NCBI GenBank assembly: GCA_000320545.1
Contig: ADNK01002140.1
Span: 2,501 to 66,500 of the forward strand
Origin: Bigelowiella natans CCMP2755
Lineage: Eukaryota > Cercozoa > Chlorarachniophyceae
Reading direction: 5' to 3'
Length of the DNA stretch: 64,000 nucleotides
Shown: positions 1-12,588 of the stretch, one piece after another
Layout: every line of letters starts with the position of its first letter
Numbering within the stretch: position 1 is the first letter of the stretch
The notes under the pieces: model-generated
The model's database searches: none
The model's input: only the letters and a program-made list of their open reading frames with translations
What the model was told of the DNA's origin: nothing
Translations under genes and position numbers: made by a program

Positions 1-299
1 GCATGCGCATGTTCAGTACAAAGCTAGAAAGTCTGGCAGACGACAATGGCGGCACAGCGTGTTGTGTGAACATGCCGCTACATGCATGCTAGCATGGCAT
101 GGAGCAACGTAACATGATTATCAACATTCAAATGTGCCATCCGGAACAGAAAGAAAGAAACACGATGATCCACCAAATTTCGAATGTCTAGCTAGAGATC
201 TGGAATCTCTGGAGATGACTGGAGATTTCAGGGATTTCGATCGAAAACCGGTGATCGGATCACAATCCAAAAAGAAGAACGAAGAAGAAGCCCTTCCGC
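1..299. other. Left-edge intergenic DNA, palindrome-rich
   Basis: No gene is supported here. The first 120 bases are dense in GCATGC, CATG and GCTAGC words, the composition seen in the repeat islands elsewhere in this window. The last 100 bases lead into the gene starting at 300 and presumably hold its promoter, but no clear element is visible. Confidence 0.4.
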
Positions 300-1478
300 A
301 TGGACAGCTTTGATGATGGTGACAAGTTGATGGTGGTGAATGAACACAATGAGATCAACAAAGAAACACTAATGAAAGAACTTAAGGAAGTTTGTGAGCG
401 TCCAGAGAGTGACAATGGCAGAAGCTTCTCCCAAGACAGCGAAACTTCGGTTTTCAAGGAGCCGAAAGAAGGGTACACATGGTGCGGCACGCGATGGCTA
501 CCTCTCTGGAAGACTTACGGAAAGCCCAAACGAATCAAATTGAAAAGGATGAGTCCTATCACAACCAAAAAGAACAAGATGAAACGAATCAGTCGTATGA
601 GAAAGAGAAGTATAACTAGAAAGCAGGGAAGATCAATCCGGAAAATATATGAACGTCGCAATCGAAGACTGCATTTGAAACAATGCAAGATTGGCTACAG
701 GTTGATACTTAGAAATCTATGACAATGCCTTGAATTAGTTTGTCCTTCTTCAGAAAATCCCAAAATGAGAAACAAGATGTTCCAAAGTGCCATGGCGACG
801 ATGGCGAAACCATTGCATCTCATTCAGAAGATTCGGTAAGAATTCATCCTTGGCAAACTCTGCTGAACTCAATAGACCAGGAGAATATAGAGTTTTAAAT
901 TATAAGACGAAAGGTTGTCGGTACAACTGCCGAGTCTCCCGCTCTAACTTCCGATAACATTTCTTTGGTTCTTATTTAGGACAGTTCTGATTCTTCTGAA
1001 CTTTATCCTCCCTCGCCCGTCTCATCTATTGAAAGTTTTCCAAGTTCGCCGCCAAAGCCATTCAGACATTATCCTCTGAGCCGACTTGTAGGCAACTAAA
1101 ATTTAGATACAAATTTAAAAAAGAACTTCTTTGCCTTCATCAAAAGCAATTGGTATTTCATTGAGTTATAATGGTACAGGCGACTACTGCCCTTATCCGC
1201 GAATCAGATACCCCCATAATTCAGTGTGATGCCGAGAGTATTGAAGATTTTTCTTCCGAGCCTTCTTCGCCTGATGAAATCGTTCACGAAAAGGACAAGG
1301 TACAAAATCATTTTATTCCTCTCTTATCATTGAAAATTCAAAAGAATCAACCGTGATTTTACAGTCAGGGACTTATCGAGATATGCTTCAAGAACAAGAT
1401 GACTACCTGAGAAAACAATCACAGAACATTAAATCCCTTTGTACGCTGTTACAAACAACGAACTCCAATACTCACTGA
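300..1478 (+). CDS. Hypothetical acidic/coiled-coil protein, multi-exon
   Basis: I do not recognise this protein. A spliced model is supported downstream: a charged exon ending at 609, then exons beginning after acceptors near 764, 979, 1180 and 1363, joined in frame (an SEDS|DSSDSSELYPPSP join, an EKDK|SGTYRDM join) and ending in a Gln/Asn-rich helix with stop at 1476-1478. The middle is Ser/Pro/acidic, like an unstructured regulatory region, and the flanks look helical. The 5' end is unresolved. The frame opened by the ATG at 300 differs from the downstream frame, so either a tiny intron (about 32 nt, 390-421) joins them in phase or translation starts at the ATG at 479. Probably soluble; function unknown. 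Confidence 0.55.
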
Positions 1479-2790
1479 AGCGAAGCTATTCGATGCGATA
1501 TCTTACGTGACGAAAGCAAGGGTATACGAATATGCTTTCTTTCCAGAATATCGTTACGTAAGTTAGGGAGGGGGAATATGGCTGTAACAATGTCGGGATA
1601 GAAATCGGCGTTCTATCTATGACCTCATGCAATCTGCTAAGCGATATGATTCGTGCTATACTCGAAGCTAGTGCATTGTAAGGTTCAAGAGAGTGTAGGT
1701 CGAAGTACTTTAGGCGTTGCTAGCTCTGCGTCGCATCTACCATATCGTGCACTCGCATACTTATATTACATTACTATGCCGCTACATGACGGTATACATA
1801 TATGCAGATGTATGTATGGCTGAAGCTTAATGACGCCATGTCCAGATATCTAGCTATCCAAGATCTATAAATACCAAGCATAGAACGACCTATGCAAGCA
1901 TGTGGCAGGAATGCTAGAGTGCTCTGCAAGAGCTAACAATTCATGTCGTACAATGCATGCTATAGCATGCGCGGCAACATTATTGCAAACTTACAATATG
2001 CAGCAGCACATCCTGACACTGCTTCACTTTATAGATGCTCAATGTCATATTGGGATAACTTTCACTGAATCCAGCAATGAATCAATTAGCGCACTGTACC
2101 GTGTGTCATCTAAAATTCCATGCGGCGTACAGAAAGGCTTGATTTTGGGAATGTCACACTTTATGGACTTCGTGATCGACTCTGTGCAGAGGACACATAC
2201 ATTAAGTCTGCAGTGCCTTCGATACAGAAATGATGATACATGTACGCACCTTTAATGTAGTCTTCTATGTACGGCATCTTGTCGAAATTGCGGTGGCAGA
2301 TAACCTTTACAAATATTATACAAATTAAAATATTTATTTATGAATCCTGTGGGTCTGAAATCTTCGCTTCTAAAACTGAAATACCTGGAAACACCATGGC
2401 AATTCCTTGTGCCAGCCTGGATAATCAAGGAGAAATCATGGAAGTTGGCACAAAATAAGACCAAGAAGTGCAAGATATCGCGGAGGCGATGAGATGATGT
2501 TATTGGTTATGAAAATAAAGAAATTGGCTCCACTTTTGCCTCCCTCTCTTCTATGATCTAACGCCACGTTCTTCGGCACCTTGCCGCTGGATGTAGGTGA
2601 TAGAAGCATTTTCAGCCGGGGTACTTGCAAACCTTTGAAGTGGCGGTAAAAGTAATGATATAAGAAGTAATAGTAGTGGTAGAAGTAGTCGTAGTAGTAG
2701 TAGCAGCAGCAGCAGCAGCAGTAGTAGTTGCAGGTAGCATGAGTCGAATTGTCGGTTAAATATGGGAACGCAATCTATGCTATTGCACTA
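1479..2790. repeat. Convergent intergenic island with reverse-transcriptase-like relic
   Basis: This is the tail-to-tail gap between the 300-1478 gene and the minus-strand glycosyltransferase-like gene. It is enriched in CATG, CTAG and TGCATG words. An open stretch at 1902-2255 (+) contains GVQKGLILG followed by YRNDDT, which resemble the GVPQG and YADD blocks of reverse transcriptases. A (GTA)n/(GCA)n tract lies at about 2670-2730. No host gene is supported. Confidence 0.45.
1902..2255 (+). pseudogene. Reverse-transcriptase-like fragment (retroelement relic)
   Basis: A 117-codon open frame with no splice support. Near its C-terminal half it reads CGVQKGLILGMSHF and then, about 25 residues on, LRYRNDDT. 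In non-LTR-type reverse transcriptases a GVxQGxxLGxxLF block precedes the catalytic Y-x-D-D motif at similar spacing, so this is probably a decayed RT palm fragment. The spacing is compressed and most of the domain is missing, so it cannot be active. It lies in a repeat island between two convergent gene ends. A chance match remains possible because it rests on two short motifs. Confidence 0.35.
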
Positions 2791-5002
2791 TCAGCGGAAG
2801 CAGCTTAGACACAAGTTATACACGACAGCGTGGTGTGGAATCGACCAGCTAAGGCGTTCTTGCTCGTGAGGCCAACCAAACTGGTAGTGAAGAGGCGTGC
2901 CCTTGCGCTTATCTTGAGGCGACGGCGTGAGAGCTGACAACCACATGCGCTGGAAAAACGCCCTAGAGACACGATTCTTCACGAACATGATGATGCCAGA
3001 GTTGACGTCCATACTGTACGGTCCTCCGAAGTCTTTTAGATCATGAAGGCAAATAACGTTAGAATGAATGATGAAGATGGCTATAATGCTGCGGACAATA
3101 GTTGTAAGGTCTCTACTGCCCTTCAAGTCATGCACCAAGATTCTTTGAATGTCATCATAGTAATTTCCCACACATTATCGTTGCGGCGAATCTACAATGT
3201 AGCACTAGATCAGTACCGGTGTGACATACGGCGGTCCAGTGAGAGCGATCACGGACGACAGCGATAGGTCTAGTTCCGTTGAAAAACTCTGGTAGCATCC
3301 AACCGTAGGCCTAGAAGGTAGTACATGACGTTCGTGTGTGCGTACATGGAGAACCACCAAGCGCCGTAGCAGCACAATACTCCACGAGCATATGTGTGTA
3401 TGTGCGTATTTAATATATCTCTAGCGGACTGAGTGTGTAGGCGTACATAAATTTGCATATGCTCGAATGCTTGAGGTAACTATAGATGTTAGTGTGTTAG
3501 TGTTGACGGATACCGGTTCCCGGAATTCACAACATAATTTCTACATCACAAGGAGTACTTGCTTTGGAAGTATAGCTGTACTCATACGCACCTGCTGAAA
3601 GGTCTTCAGAGTGCGCGTATCGAAATGCGCGTCCGAATCCAAGTACGTGGCGATATCACCGTGCTCCATCACGTTGTCCAGCATGTGCAAAATCCCTTTA
3701 AGGTCCATCCAACTTGGATGGAGGGGAATGGGAGGGGCAGTAGCTACCTCTTGCTTTTTTGAAGATGATGATGAGGAGGAAGAGGAGGATGACGACGGCG
3801 ACGGTGGTGGCACATTGGGAGGTCCCGTGCAGCAATGTTTATTGACCTTTGTTGTTTAACAAAGACATCAAACCATACCAGACTCATCTTGTACATGCGT
3901 CGTGCGTGCATGTGCATATGGTGTGCGTATGGCGGTGAGCTTTTCCTCTCTCATCTCCCCCCCCCCCCCCCCCCCTTTATCTCCTAGTACAACCTGGCTA
4001 CCGGGAAACACCGGACATGATTTAAGGCTACAGGAAATATTGGATCGTAGATATATGTACTCATGCTTCTCTTTACTCATAGATGGCTGATGATAGCAGA
4101 ATAAACCAGACAAACAAAGGTGGATTTTTGGACAGTCCTGATTTGATTAATTCGTCTTTTTTTGTGTGTGAGAATCAGGAGAAGTATTACGATTATTGTG
4201 GTCCAAAATTGGTTTGCAGCAGCTACAAATGGTCGATATCCTTCCCCCCTGAGCAAGAGAAATGAGAGAGTGAGGAAGGAGGAACAGGAGAAGCCACAAT
4301 ATCAACGGAATAGTAGTGGATTGTAGCAAGTACACTTTCGTAGGTATAACTACTCCCATTAGAGATAGAGATAAACGATATATTCTCTATGTTTGGACGC
4401 TCATCACGAATGTCTTCACTCTTAAGTACCTCGGATCTCTGTTGTCGACTGTGAAAATGTAAAAGCGCCTGTTGCTGGGGTTTTTGATGAAGCGATCCGG
4501 CAAAACATCCGGTTCAGGAGCTACCTTGGGGGAATGGGGAGGGGGATAGCTAGGGTAGGGGGGGGGGCGTTTGCGCCGACGACGGCCGTTTCGGTCACTC
4601 TTCTTCTTGCTATCTCCTTGTTTCTTTGTTGTCGTAGATGTTCTTGTCTCTTTCTCTATCCTCTTCCTCGTTTTCGGAGCTGGTGAAGGCTGCTGTTCAG
4701 TCTGTGCCAAAGGGGGCATCGTGATTACCGTCACGTTTACTGTTGGTTTCTTCTTCTTCCTTCCTTGTAGAGTCGCACGTTGACTTGAGCTGCCACCGTT
4801 GTTCGATATCTCCTGATCAAAGAGCAAATATAGAACCACAGGAGGATGCCGAGAGACGTAAAATATTCTCCTTTTTCAACAATACCTCTGTCATCGTCAT
4901 CGACCGCTCTTCGCCATTCATGTAGCTCACGTTCATCAGGAGCAGCCCAATCGCAAACCTGAAGAGAGAGCACACTATGAATCGAAACCCATCATCACAC
5001 AT
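2791..5002 (-). CDS. Type II membrane glycosyltransferase-like protein, multi-exon
   Basis: The first exon (5002-4886) encodes a short N-terminus and a hydrophobic segment, FRFIVCSLFRFAIGLLLM, which looks like a Golgi signal anchor. It splices in phase to 4812, giving a basic Ser/Thr/Pro stem and then RRFYIFTVDNRDPRY. A later exon ending at 3592 contains ATYLDSDAHFD, a DxD-like metal/nucleotide-sugar motif. The last exon contains DVNSGIIMFVKN followed by GWPHEQERL, typical of the N-(S/A)-G and downstream EQ region of nucleotide-sugar glycosyltransferases. Exons between 4387 and 3813 and around 3270 are not resolved. It shares a 325-bp divergent promoter region with the histidine phosphatase gene. 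Family is inferred from motifs; sugar specificity is unknown. Confidence 0.5.
3959..3975 (+). repeat. Poly-C tract in glycosyltransferase-like gene intron
   Basis: A run of cytosines on the plus strand in a presumed intron of the minus-strand gene. Similar C/G homopolymers recur at 41731, 46183, 46686 and 48355. Confidence 0.8.
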
Positions 5003-5327
5003 CCACAGGCTTCCCCTTCACGCACCCAGCCATGAGCCAAAGGAAGAAAGAGCGCTCTGGGAGAATCTGAGCCGCTCTCATTCTCTCAGCACGTGCCGGC
5101 TGAGAGGCACCTGGCAGCGCTGCGACACTTGATCAATTACTGAGATAAGCAGAAAGATCCACGCGATCCTCGCGATGACAATACGCGACAACGATTTTAT
5201 TTATTTCTGTGCATAAAACCCCTCCATTTCACTTAGCATTGCGGGCCGAAATTGGGAATACTCAGCTTACTGGTCTGAATCTCCAGGGGTGCCTTTCTGA
5301 AGGCTCATCGCCCTAGATCTACTCACA

Positions 5328-7556
5328 ATGAAAGTTCTGCTAATTCGCCACGCCCAATCGACGAATAATGAAACCAATGAAACCATCAAGGAGGAGATGA
5401 AGGCCAAGTTCGGGACCGAAACGTCGTCTGCACCTCAATTTACCACCCACGACGATATTCGATGTCTGCTGAATGCTGCGTTCGCGTCCGTTCGCATTTT
5501 CGTTCGTTCTCGGATATTTTACACCCTCATCGGATAACTCTATTGGAACCATTAGGAAGCAGTGGAGGTTGGAAGCAAGACGCGAGTATTACAACCGTCG
5601 CTCGGCGGATCCTGCAATTACGTGAGTACTGCACATTGGCTTTGGTCACCTTAGTATCCGGTGTGTTCTGATAAATGTTTCTGCGCTCCTTGTTCCGTAT
5701 CAATTTTAGAGTGAAAGGTGCGCGTGAAGCAGAGGCATTAGGGGAAATTGTCTCGAAGATGCTGAAACGAGAGAAGAAGAAGGTAAAGCACTAGTTCATC
5801 TATGCATGGCATCCACACATGCTCTTGGTATACGGACTACAGTGAATGTGGATATCTTCATATCATCGTTCACCTTCGAATTTAACAGGCGTTAATATAT
5901 ACAAGCCCTCTGCAACGAACCATACTAACAGCATCGCCCCTAGCGAGGAAAATGGACACCAAAATCTTCGTAAAAAGGGACATCTATGAGGTGCAGTCCA
6001 AAGCAGCGAACGAGAAATTAAGCTTTTGGAAGTTTATACTCATTGATTGTATGTTGTTCGTACATACCGGATAACAAGGTGTACGGGTTCTATGAGACGA
6101 AATTAACTGCGAATGGCGAGCAAAAGCATAGTACATGTCCCTCTCCTACTCGAAAGGAGATACACTCAAAGGTTGAAATGATCTTGGATGTGCTCATTAT
6201 TCCACCAGGCTTCCTCAATCCTCTGACAATTATACCGTCATCATCGTCTTCCTACTTCTTTCATACTATTCTTTAGTATTCAATCGTGGGCGACTCTGAC
6301 ATTCAGGAATCCGGACCATGGTATCAGGTATTAGCTGTATGAGGGATCGAGCCACACGCTTTATGATGAAATGATTTTAGTGATAATTGTGCATTAAATC
6401 ATGTTGCTTGTTGGTTGTGTGTGCGTGAGACTGTGCATGCGTGCGTGCGTGTGTGTGTGTGTGTGTATGTGAACGTGTGTATGGGCAGCGGGTGTGAGCA
6501 TAAAGACATATAATAAACATTAGAGGGGGCATCGTGAAACCGAAGAAGAGGCCGAGGAAAGGGCAGCCAAGACAGTACGATGGATTACTTCGAAGTAACA
6601 GCACCTATTGTAGATTGATATTGTCACTACATACCGGGTATTAAACGTTGTAACATTGATTGGTCTGAAAGTAATATATGAATAAATAGGGAGATGAGAG
6701 AAAGGGTAGGCGAAGACAAAGTCCTTATAATTGTGACCCATGGCCATTTTATCGATAAGCTCATCAAGGTTTTCCTCCCTACAATAAAAAGATGGCAGCA
6801 TGCTATCTGAGATAGATCTCTATTTGTACAATGCGAACAGCACAAAATAGATGTGCAAAACCTCATTATTTGCCACATCGCCATCACTATCATCACATTC
6901 ATCCTCATCGCAGAGCTTTATGGCGGTCGATTCTTCTATAACTTCGACTCCTAGAAAGAAGACACTGGACCCGAGAAACACATCGATAATGCATATAGAG
7001 GTGTGGTGGTGACATTACATAAACAGCCCCATCCAATAATCATACCAGTTGAGGTTGTGGTCACACTCGGTTCCAATGGATACAAAATAATGACTGAACG
7101 AAATTCCAAGACATCACCTACGATTATTTCTGTAATTCTTTCAGTTCCGTTTAATCGTAGGGTACATCGATTTTGTTTAAAGTCTTGCCACTTTCTTACC
7201 CACGCATGCACATTCACGCAACTCCATTATTCATGCGTTGCTAATACATATTGAATTTTCTTCTGATCGTTACTACCTCCATCACTTTCAAGGTCGGAAA
7301 CGATGGCGACTGTGTTCTTCGCTTAGGAGACGCTCCCCACCTTGCAGTATCGGCATATAACAACGGCGACAACTCTGCTACAAATTCGTTTTCCGTCTCT
7401 GCCATTACTCTTATAGTTGGTAAGTGTACAGACTTATAAAAAATCGGTGCAGTTATTTTTTTGATATGTGTACATACATACGAAATAGGGATGGGAACAT
7501 CGTTTCTGCTGGGTGCTTTCTTTGCAGGGTGGAATAAGAAAGAGAAAACATCATAG
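5328..7556 (+). CDS. Histidine phosphatase (phosphoglycerate-mutase-like) superfamily protein
   Basis: A multi-exon gene starting MKVLLIRHAQSTNNE, where RHAQS is the catalytic phosphohistidine motif of the superfamily. The 5556-5621 exon splices in phase to 5710-5782, giving RRSADPAITVKGAREAEALG, the usual D-P-x-L-T...G..QA.ALG region. The 5889-5990 exon gives ALIYTSPLQRTILTA, the SPL-x-RT substrate-pocket motif. Later exons give EMRERVGEDKVLIIVTHGHF near 6690-6800, holding the second catalytic histidine, then NTSIMHIE and a C-terminal APHLA. All four superfamily blocks are in order, so the enzyme is probably active. The substrate (sugar phosphate, phosphoprotein or other) cannot be told. Exon boundaries at 5463, 6079 and 6500 are uncertain. 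Confidence 0.8.
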
Positions 7557-8961
7557 CGACTCGCTTCATGACACTTCCTAGACTTCAATCTAACAACTTA
7601 AAGGAAACGTATCGACACAGAGACAATGCTGTACACCTTTCTGTTGACCAAAAATAACAAGACACACAAGTAATGCCGCCCTGGCTAGCTGGGCATGTTC
7701 TATGTCACCGCATCTTGCTGGCATGGTACGTTGTTAATAACAATTATATATATTATATACATATCATATTAATTGTCTATCATAAAGTGCACGTCATGTG
7801 CATTCATCATGCACATCACATCACCGCTACAATTGCACAGTCTATAAGAGCTACGCAAGGATGACTTTTGAGCAAATTTAATTCAATTGATTACATCCGT
7901 CTTATGTACACGTGTGTCATGCAAGCATGATCAAAACACGTGTTTGTGTTTGATGCGGTACAAGGGCGCAAACACTCCACTCTAGCACTGCTGATGCACA
8001 CATTGTGCACATGTTGCATGGCATGCAGCTTTTTTCAGGGCTTATTTGCAAATGTCCAGGTGCACACATGTGTGGCGTGAGGTTCATTGCCACACCATCA
8101 TGAAATCGTGAATGACATGCGACGATGTGTGCCAGTGTGTTCAGTGCTGGCACCTGCATGCTCGGTACTGGATTCGCACTGCGCTTTGTGGCAGCAGCAT
8201 TTTGGCAACACAATTGGTTCTTGATCACCTTGGCAAATATAACTGGATGAGCAAGCCACACCACTGAATCCTTGGATGAGTTGTCGACTAGACTGGAAAG
8301 AGTGGATGAGAGCGTAACGCTGCTCAGTGGCAGTGAGCACAGACGTGCTTTTCGACGTAGATCTAGATCTAGCGCAGGGCAACAGAATTTTTCTTTGTAC
8401 ACTCGATTTTAGATTGTCGCATGACGAAATTCATGTGTAGCAGCTTGGAAGAAAATTGGAAGAATAAACAAGATTACGCCCGTCGCATCTCTAAAGTGCA
8501 GGCTGTTAATATCCGAATAATATTCAAAATTCTCCCTTAAAAAAAAAAAATCAAGATCCTCTCATTTTTGTAGACAAAGGAAACACTGACCAATTATATT
8601 GTGCGACTTGTTCTTTGACAAGACGTACACTTTAAATATCCATTCTAATGTGAAATAGGTGATGAATTCCTGAGTATTCATCTGACAACACATTCTTTCA
8701 ACCGCTAGCTTCATGTCTTTTTACCAGGTTTCTGTGCCAATCAGGTAATTTCTTGTAAGAACGCTTTTGATTTACAATATTCGACAACAAGAATATGATG
8801 TCGCACTAAAGTATCTGCCTCTGAGTTTCAATTAATATTTTGCACTGCCTGGCGTATGAGCTTAAAATTGGATTCTGTACATTGACTTCAATCGTCCACC
8901 CCCCCCTTCCCCTTGGACGTACTCGTGGGAATCGAGAAATTGATTTTCATATAAGCACATT
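7557..8961. repeat. Intergenic island between two plus-strand genes
   Basis: The region from 7660 to 8420 is rich in CATG, TGCACA and CTAG words and carries a copy of the dispersed terminal motif at 7868-7912. Open frames on the minus strand at 7917-8402 are Cys/Ser-rich but have no recognisable domain or splice support. From 8420 to 8960 the sequence is AT-rich and looks like ordinary promoter DNA for the kinesin. Confidence 0.5.
7868..7912 (+). repeat. Dispersed terminal-motif copy 1
   Basis: Shares the AATTTAATTCAATT... ATTACATCCGTCTTATGTA pattern with copies at 13698, 30222, 39600, 40007, 53725 and 53922. Only the non-coding 3' part of the motif is clear here. Confidence 0.6.
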
Positions 8962-10172
8962 ATGGATACATCTACACAAGTCACCGACCTGCATGTGCGG
9001 GACTGGATTCTAGATGTGCTGGGGATCGAGGATGAAAAGATGCGAAGTGCACCTTTAATGGAAATTCTGAAAGAGGGCGCTCTCTTGATCGATCTTGTCA
9101 ACATCTTCATCCGATCCGAGGATAACTATAAGAAACCCAAACGATCAGTGTCAGAGCTTTCGATTGTTCGAAGCTACGAGAACACAAACAAGTTCTTGAA
9201 CATCTGCCAGATCTATTTCCAGCTTCCAATGGTGGTGTTGTTTAGTTACAATGACTTCAAGAATAATAACATTGCTGCGGTTACTAAGTCCCTACTTAGC
9301 CTTCACAGTACAGTGATTAAAAGGGATGGGCTGGTTCATCCCCACATAAAGTGCCTTACCGACACAGGGCTAAGCAGCATGAGAAGTCCCCCTAAACTCG
9401 TCATAGCTACAACACATGTTCCGAAGCTGACTGATCCAGTTGTCCAACGTTTGAATTTGGAGAATGACGATGCAGAGATCGATCTTCAGGAAGATGAAGG
9501 TGATTATTCATCTTGCATTTGCAATGTTATCTTAGGTGATGAGGTGGCTCTTTCGAATGTTGACATAATTACAATCATTGTTATAATCTCTAGGGAACGA
9601 GCTTGACGAAATGAGAATGAAGTGTAAAGATTTGGAATCCAAATGCAAGCAACTCTCTAAACTAACCGAAGACCATAAAAAGCTCGAGGATAAGTATTCA
9701 CAACTCAAACAAGATGTCGAGAACAGCAAGACAGCGGAAGAAGAGCGGGAAGAATACAAACTGAAACTGATTGCTCTCGAACAAAAGTCTAAATTGATCA
9801 CCTCCGAGATGCAGCACTGGCAGGATGACTGCACCGAGTGGCAATCAAAGTACTCCACCATACATGGAAAGCTCACAGAGGCGGAGCAACGGCATAAGGA
9901 TCAGTTAGAGAGTATAAAGTCAAGACAAAGGGATACCGCTGACTTCGTTCTTGCCCCTTTGAGGGGGTTGAAACAGGAGTATGGTGGGTTCAGACAACAG
10001 ATCCAAGAGGAGTTATCTAAAATGAAGCAACATGCAATGAGCACTTCGGCTCAAATTCTCCACCGCATTAAAGACTCTGAAACTGAACATAACGAGAGGT
10101 TATACAACCCAAGCACAACAACTATAAGTTACAGTTCCTCGTCTACATTTCCCCACGATCTCGTTCTTTCAT

Positions 10173-10220
<48 letters not shown>

Positions 10221-12588
10221 CCCTGTTTTGAATATATTTAACCAATATCAATCCCGTCACCATAGGTATACTGAAGTTGAGAGGAAGTACCTCGACCTCC
10301 AACTTCACTGTGCGAAATTGCAGGCAGAGCAAAAGAAGCTCCTCAACCAGGTAATTGAAGCCAAGGGCAACATCCGAGTGTTTTGTCGAGTCCGTCCCCT
10401 GAAGAAGAAGGAGAGTTCTGACGGATCCAGCATGAAGCTGCTAAACGATCAGGAACTGGTGATTAAGAACAATCTTTTTAAGTTCGACTCTGTATTTGGA
10501 GCAAAATCTACGCAGGAGGACATCTTCACAGAGACCAAGCCGTTTGTTCAGGCGTGTGTAGAGGGCTACAACGTTTGCATGTTCGCCTATGGCCAGACAG
10601 GTGCAGGGAAGACGTACACGATGGAAGGTACCCCTGAGAATCGCGGTATGAACTATCGTTGCACTGAAAAGCTCTTCGACATGATGGAAGAGCGCAAGAA
10701 CGTGTTCTCCTTCAAAGTGAGTGTCAGTATTGTCGAAATCTACATCGACAAGGTGCTAGACCTTCTTCTCTCGCCCGAGAAGTACAACACGCAGCAGAAG
10801 CTCAAGATCAAGCAGAATGCCGAATATGGAATGTACATCCCAGGGCTTACAGAGGTGGATGTGACGAGCTCCGAGGAGATCATGGAGCTCTTGCAGAAGC
10901 GCGCAGCCGTAAATCGACGCACAAACGCAACGAAGATGAACCAAGCAAGCTCTCGTTCCCACTGTGTGATGATGGTGGCGGTGGTAGCAACTAGGCTGAG
11001 CGATAACGTAAGAACAAGGGGCAAGATGATCATGGTAGATCTCGCCGGTTCTGAGCGAGTGAATCGCTCAGAAGTGACTGGAGAGCAGTTTAAGGAGGCC
11101 ACCGCCATCAATAAGTCGCTCAGTGCACTGGGAAATGTAATTTCATCTCTGCAACATAAGAACTCCCATATCCCGTATCGAGACTCGAAGCTCACGTATC
11201 TCCTCCAAGACACTCTAGGTGGACAGTCCAAATGCTTGATGTTCTGCCAAATTTCACCCGCAATGGCTGATGCCGGGGAGTCTCTCTGCACCCTAAAATT
11301 CGCCTCACGTGTGGCGTCTGTGGAACTCGGAGAGGCCAAGAAGAATGTGAAGGCTGCTGCTGTTAACAGCAAGGAGTTAGACAGGCTGAGACAAGCGAAT
11401 CGACAGATATCAATGGAGCTGGACACGTTCAAGCGGCAAAAGCAAAAAGCCAATAACTCGGTGCAGAAACTCGAGCAGGAGAAGCAGAGCTTGGAAATGA
11501 AAATAGATCGGCAGCAGTCTTCACTTAAGGCTAAAGACCGTGAGATGCAAGGGCTCAGGGAGAGCATGGCAAAGGCGGAGCAAAGGTATAGAATGCAGAC
11601 ACGAAGATCCCAAGATGCTAGAAAGAAGGAAGATGACAAGCACCAGCACCTCAAACAGATACGGGAGATAGAAATGAAGGCGGGTCGCGAGAAGAAAGAG
11701 CTGGCACGAAGTCTCGACGAGCACAAGCGTCAAATCATGGACCTCGAGAAGCAACTGGACGTAAAGAGCAAGAAGTGCGAATCACTCAAGTCACAAGTTC
11801 GCACCCTTCGTAAATCTAGCACCTCGCTGGGTTCATTATCTTATAAACGACGAGAGAGCACCTCGGAAATGCGTGCTCCCTCTTCGTCTTCGATCTCCCA
11901 CAAGTGTGGCGGAAGTGGAGGAGGACTAGGAGGAGGAGGAGGAGTCGCCACAATAGAGGAGAGCAACAGTCCTCCCCAAACACCTGCTCGCCCTGTCCTC
12001 CATCAAGTTCGGTCCATCAATGGAGGGGCGCAATCTTCAGCAGTACACAGCATCACGAAGCAGCGGCGTGAGTGGACGGGCTCTCTATTCGGAAAGGGCA
12101 CTCCTGCCGCATCTAGAATGAGAGCGAGGATGATCAAGAGATCCTCCTCTCCCTCACAAAAGATCAAAAATAGCAGTAAAAAACTACATGGTGCCAGCAG
12201 CAGCTCGACCTCTGAAATGACGATAGACGATGGCGTGTCAAAGGAGAACATCAGCGTCAGCAAAGAGAACGTGGGAGGCAATAATAATAATAATAAAAAT
12301 AATACAGGGGGAACTGCTGGGGATGTAGCCTCCTCTAAACCTTCTACCACCACCAATACCAATACTGCAAAGCCAACGAAGAAGCGCGTCCGTTTTAACG
12401 CATCAGTAGAATCGCGAACTATTTCTAGCAAGTCCTCATCAGCGTCAAGCAGGATGTCTGCCATTAGTCGCAGGATAAAGTCCAAGCGGGGTGCTACTAC
12501 CTCCTACCTGAGTCAAGGAGCCAAGAGAATGACTGTAAGAAAGTCCACTAAGAGGGGTGCGAATAAGGTTGGGTGGAACAAGTTCTAA
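8962..12588 (+). CDS. Kinesin-14 with N-terminal calponin-homology domain (KCH-like)
   Basis: Three exons, 8962-9499, 9594-10098 and 10266-12588, splice in phase to 1121 residues. Residues about 8-125 resemble a calponin-homology domain (LHVRDWILDVLGIED). Residues about 180-375 are coiled coil. The kinesin-14 neck and motor start at NIRVFCRVRP (383), with P-loop GQTGAGKT (457), NQASSRSH (573, switch I) and LAGSE (607, switch II). The neck EAKGNIRVF marks the minus-end-directed class. After the motor come more coiled coil and a 250-residue basic Ser-rich tail. CH plus internal motor is the layout of plant KCH kinesins that link actin and microtubules; dual binding here is inferred. The second intron contains a (CT)n microsatellite. 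Start is the first ATG before the CH domain. Confidence 0.93.
10174..10216 (+). repeat. (CT)n microsatellite in kinesin intron 2
   Basis: A pure dinucleotide run inside the 10099-10265 intron. On the sense strand it forms a polypyrimidine tract upstream of the acceptor at 10265. Confidence 0.95.

Noticed and set aside
7917-8402. 161-codon Cys/Ser-rich minus-strand frame
   Set aside because: Lies in a repeat island, shows no family motif and has no splice context; may be retroelement debris but I cannot show it.
10740-11726. 328-codon minus-strand open frame
   Set aside because: Lies antisense to the kinesin motor and coiled coil; Ser/Leu/Phe-rich translation is the mirror of helical coding sequence and has no domain.
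12003-12485. 160-codon minus-strand open frame
   Set aside because: Antisense shadow of the kinesin Ser-rich tail.
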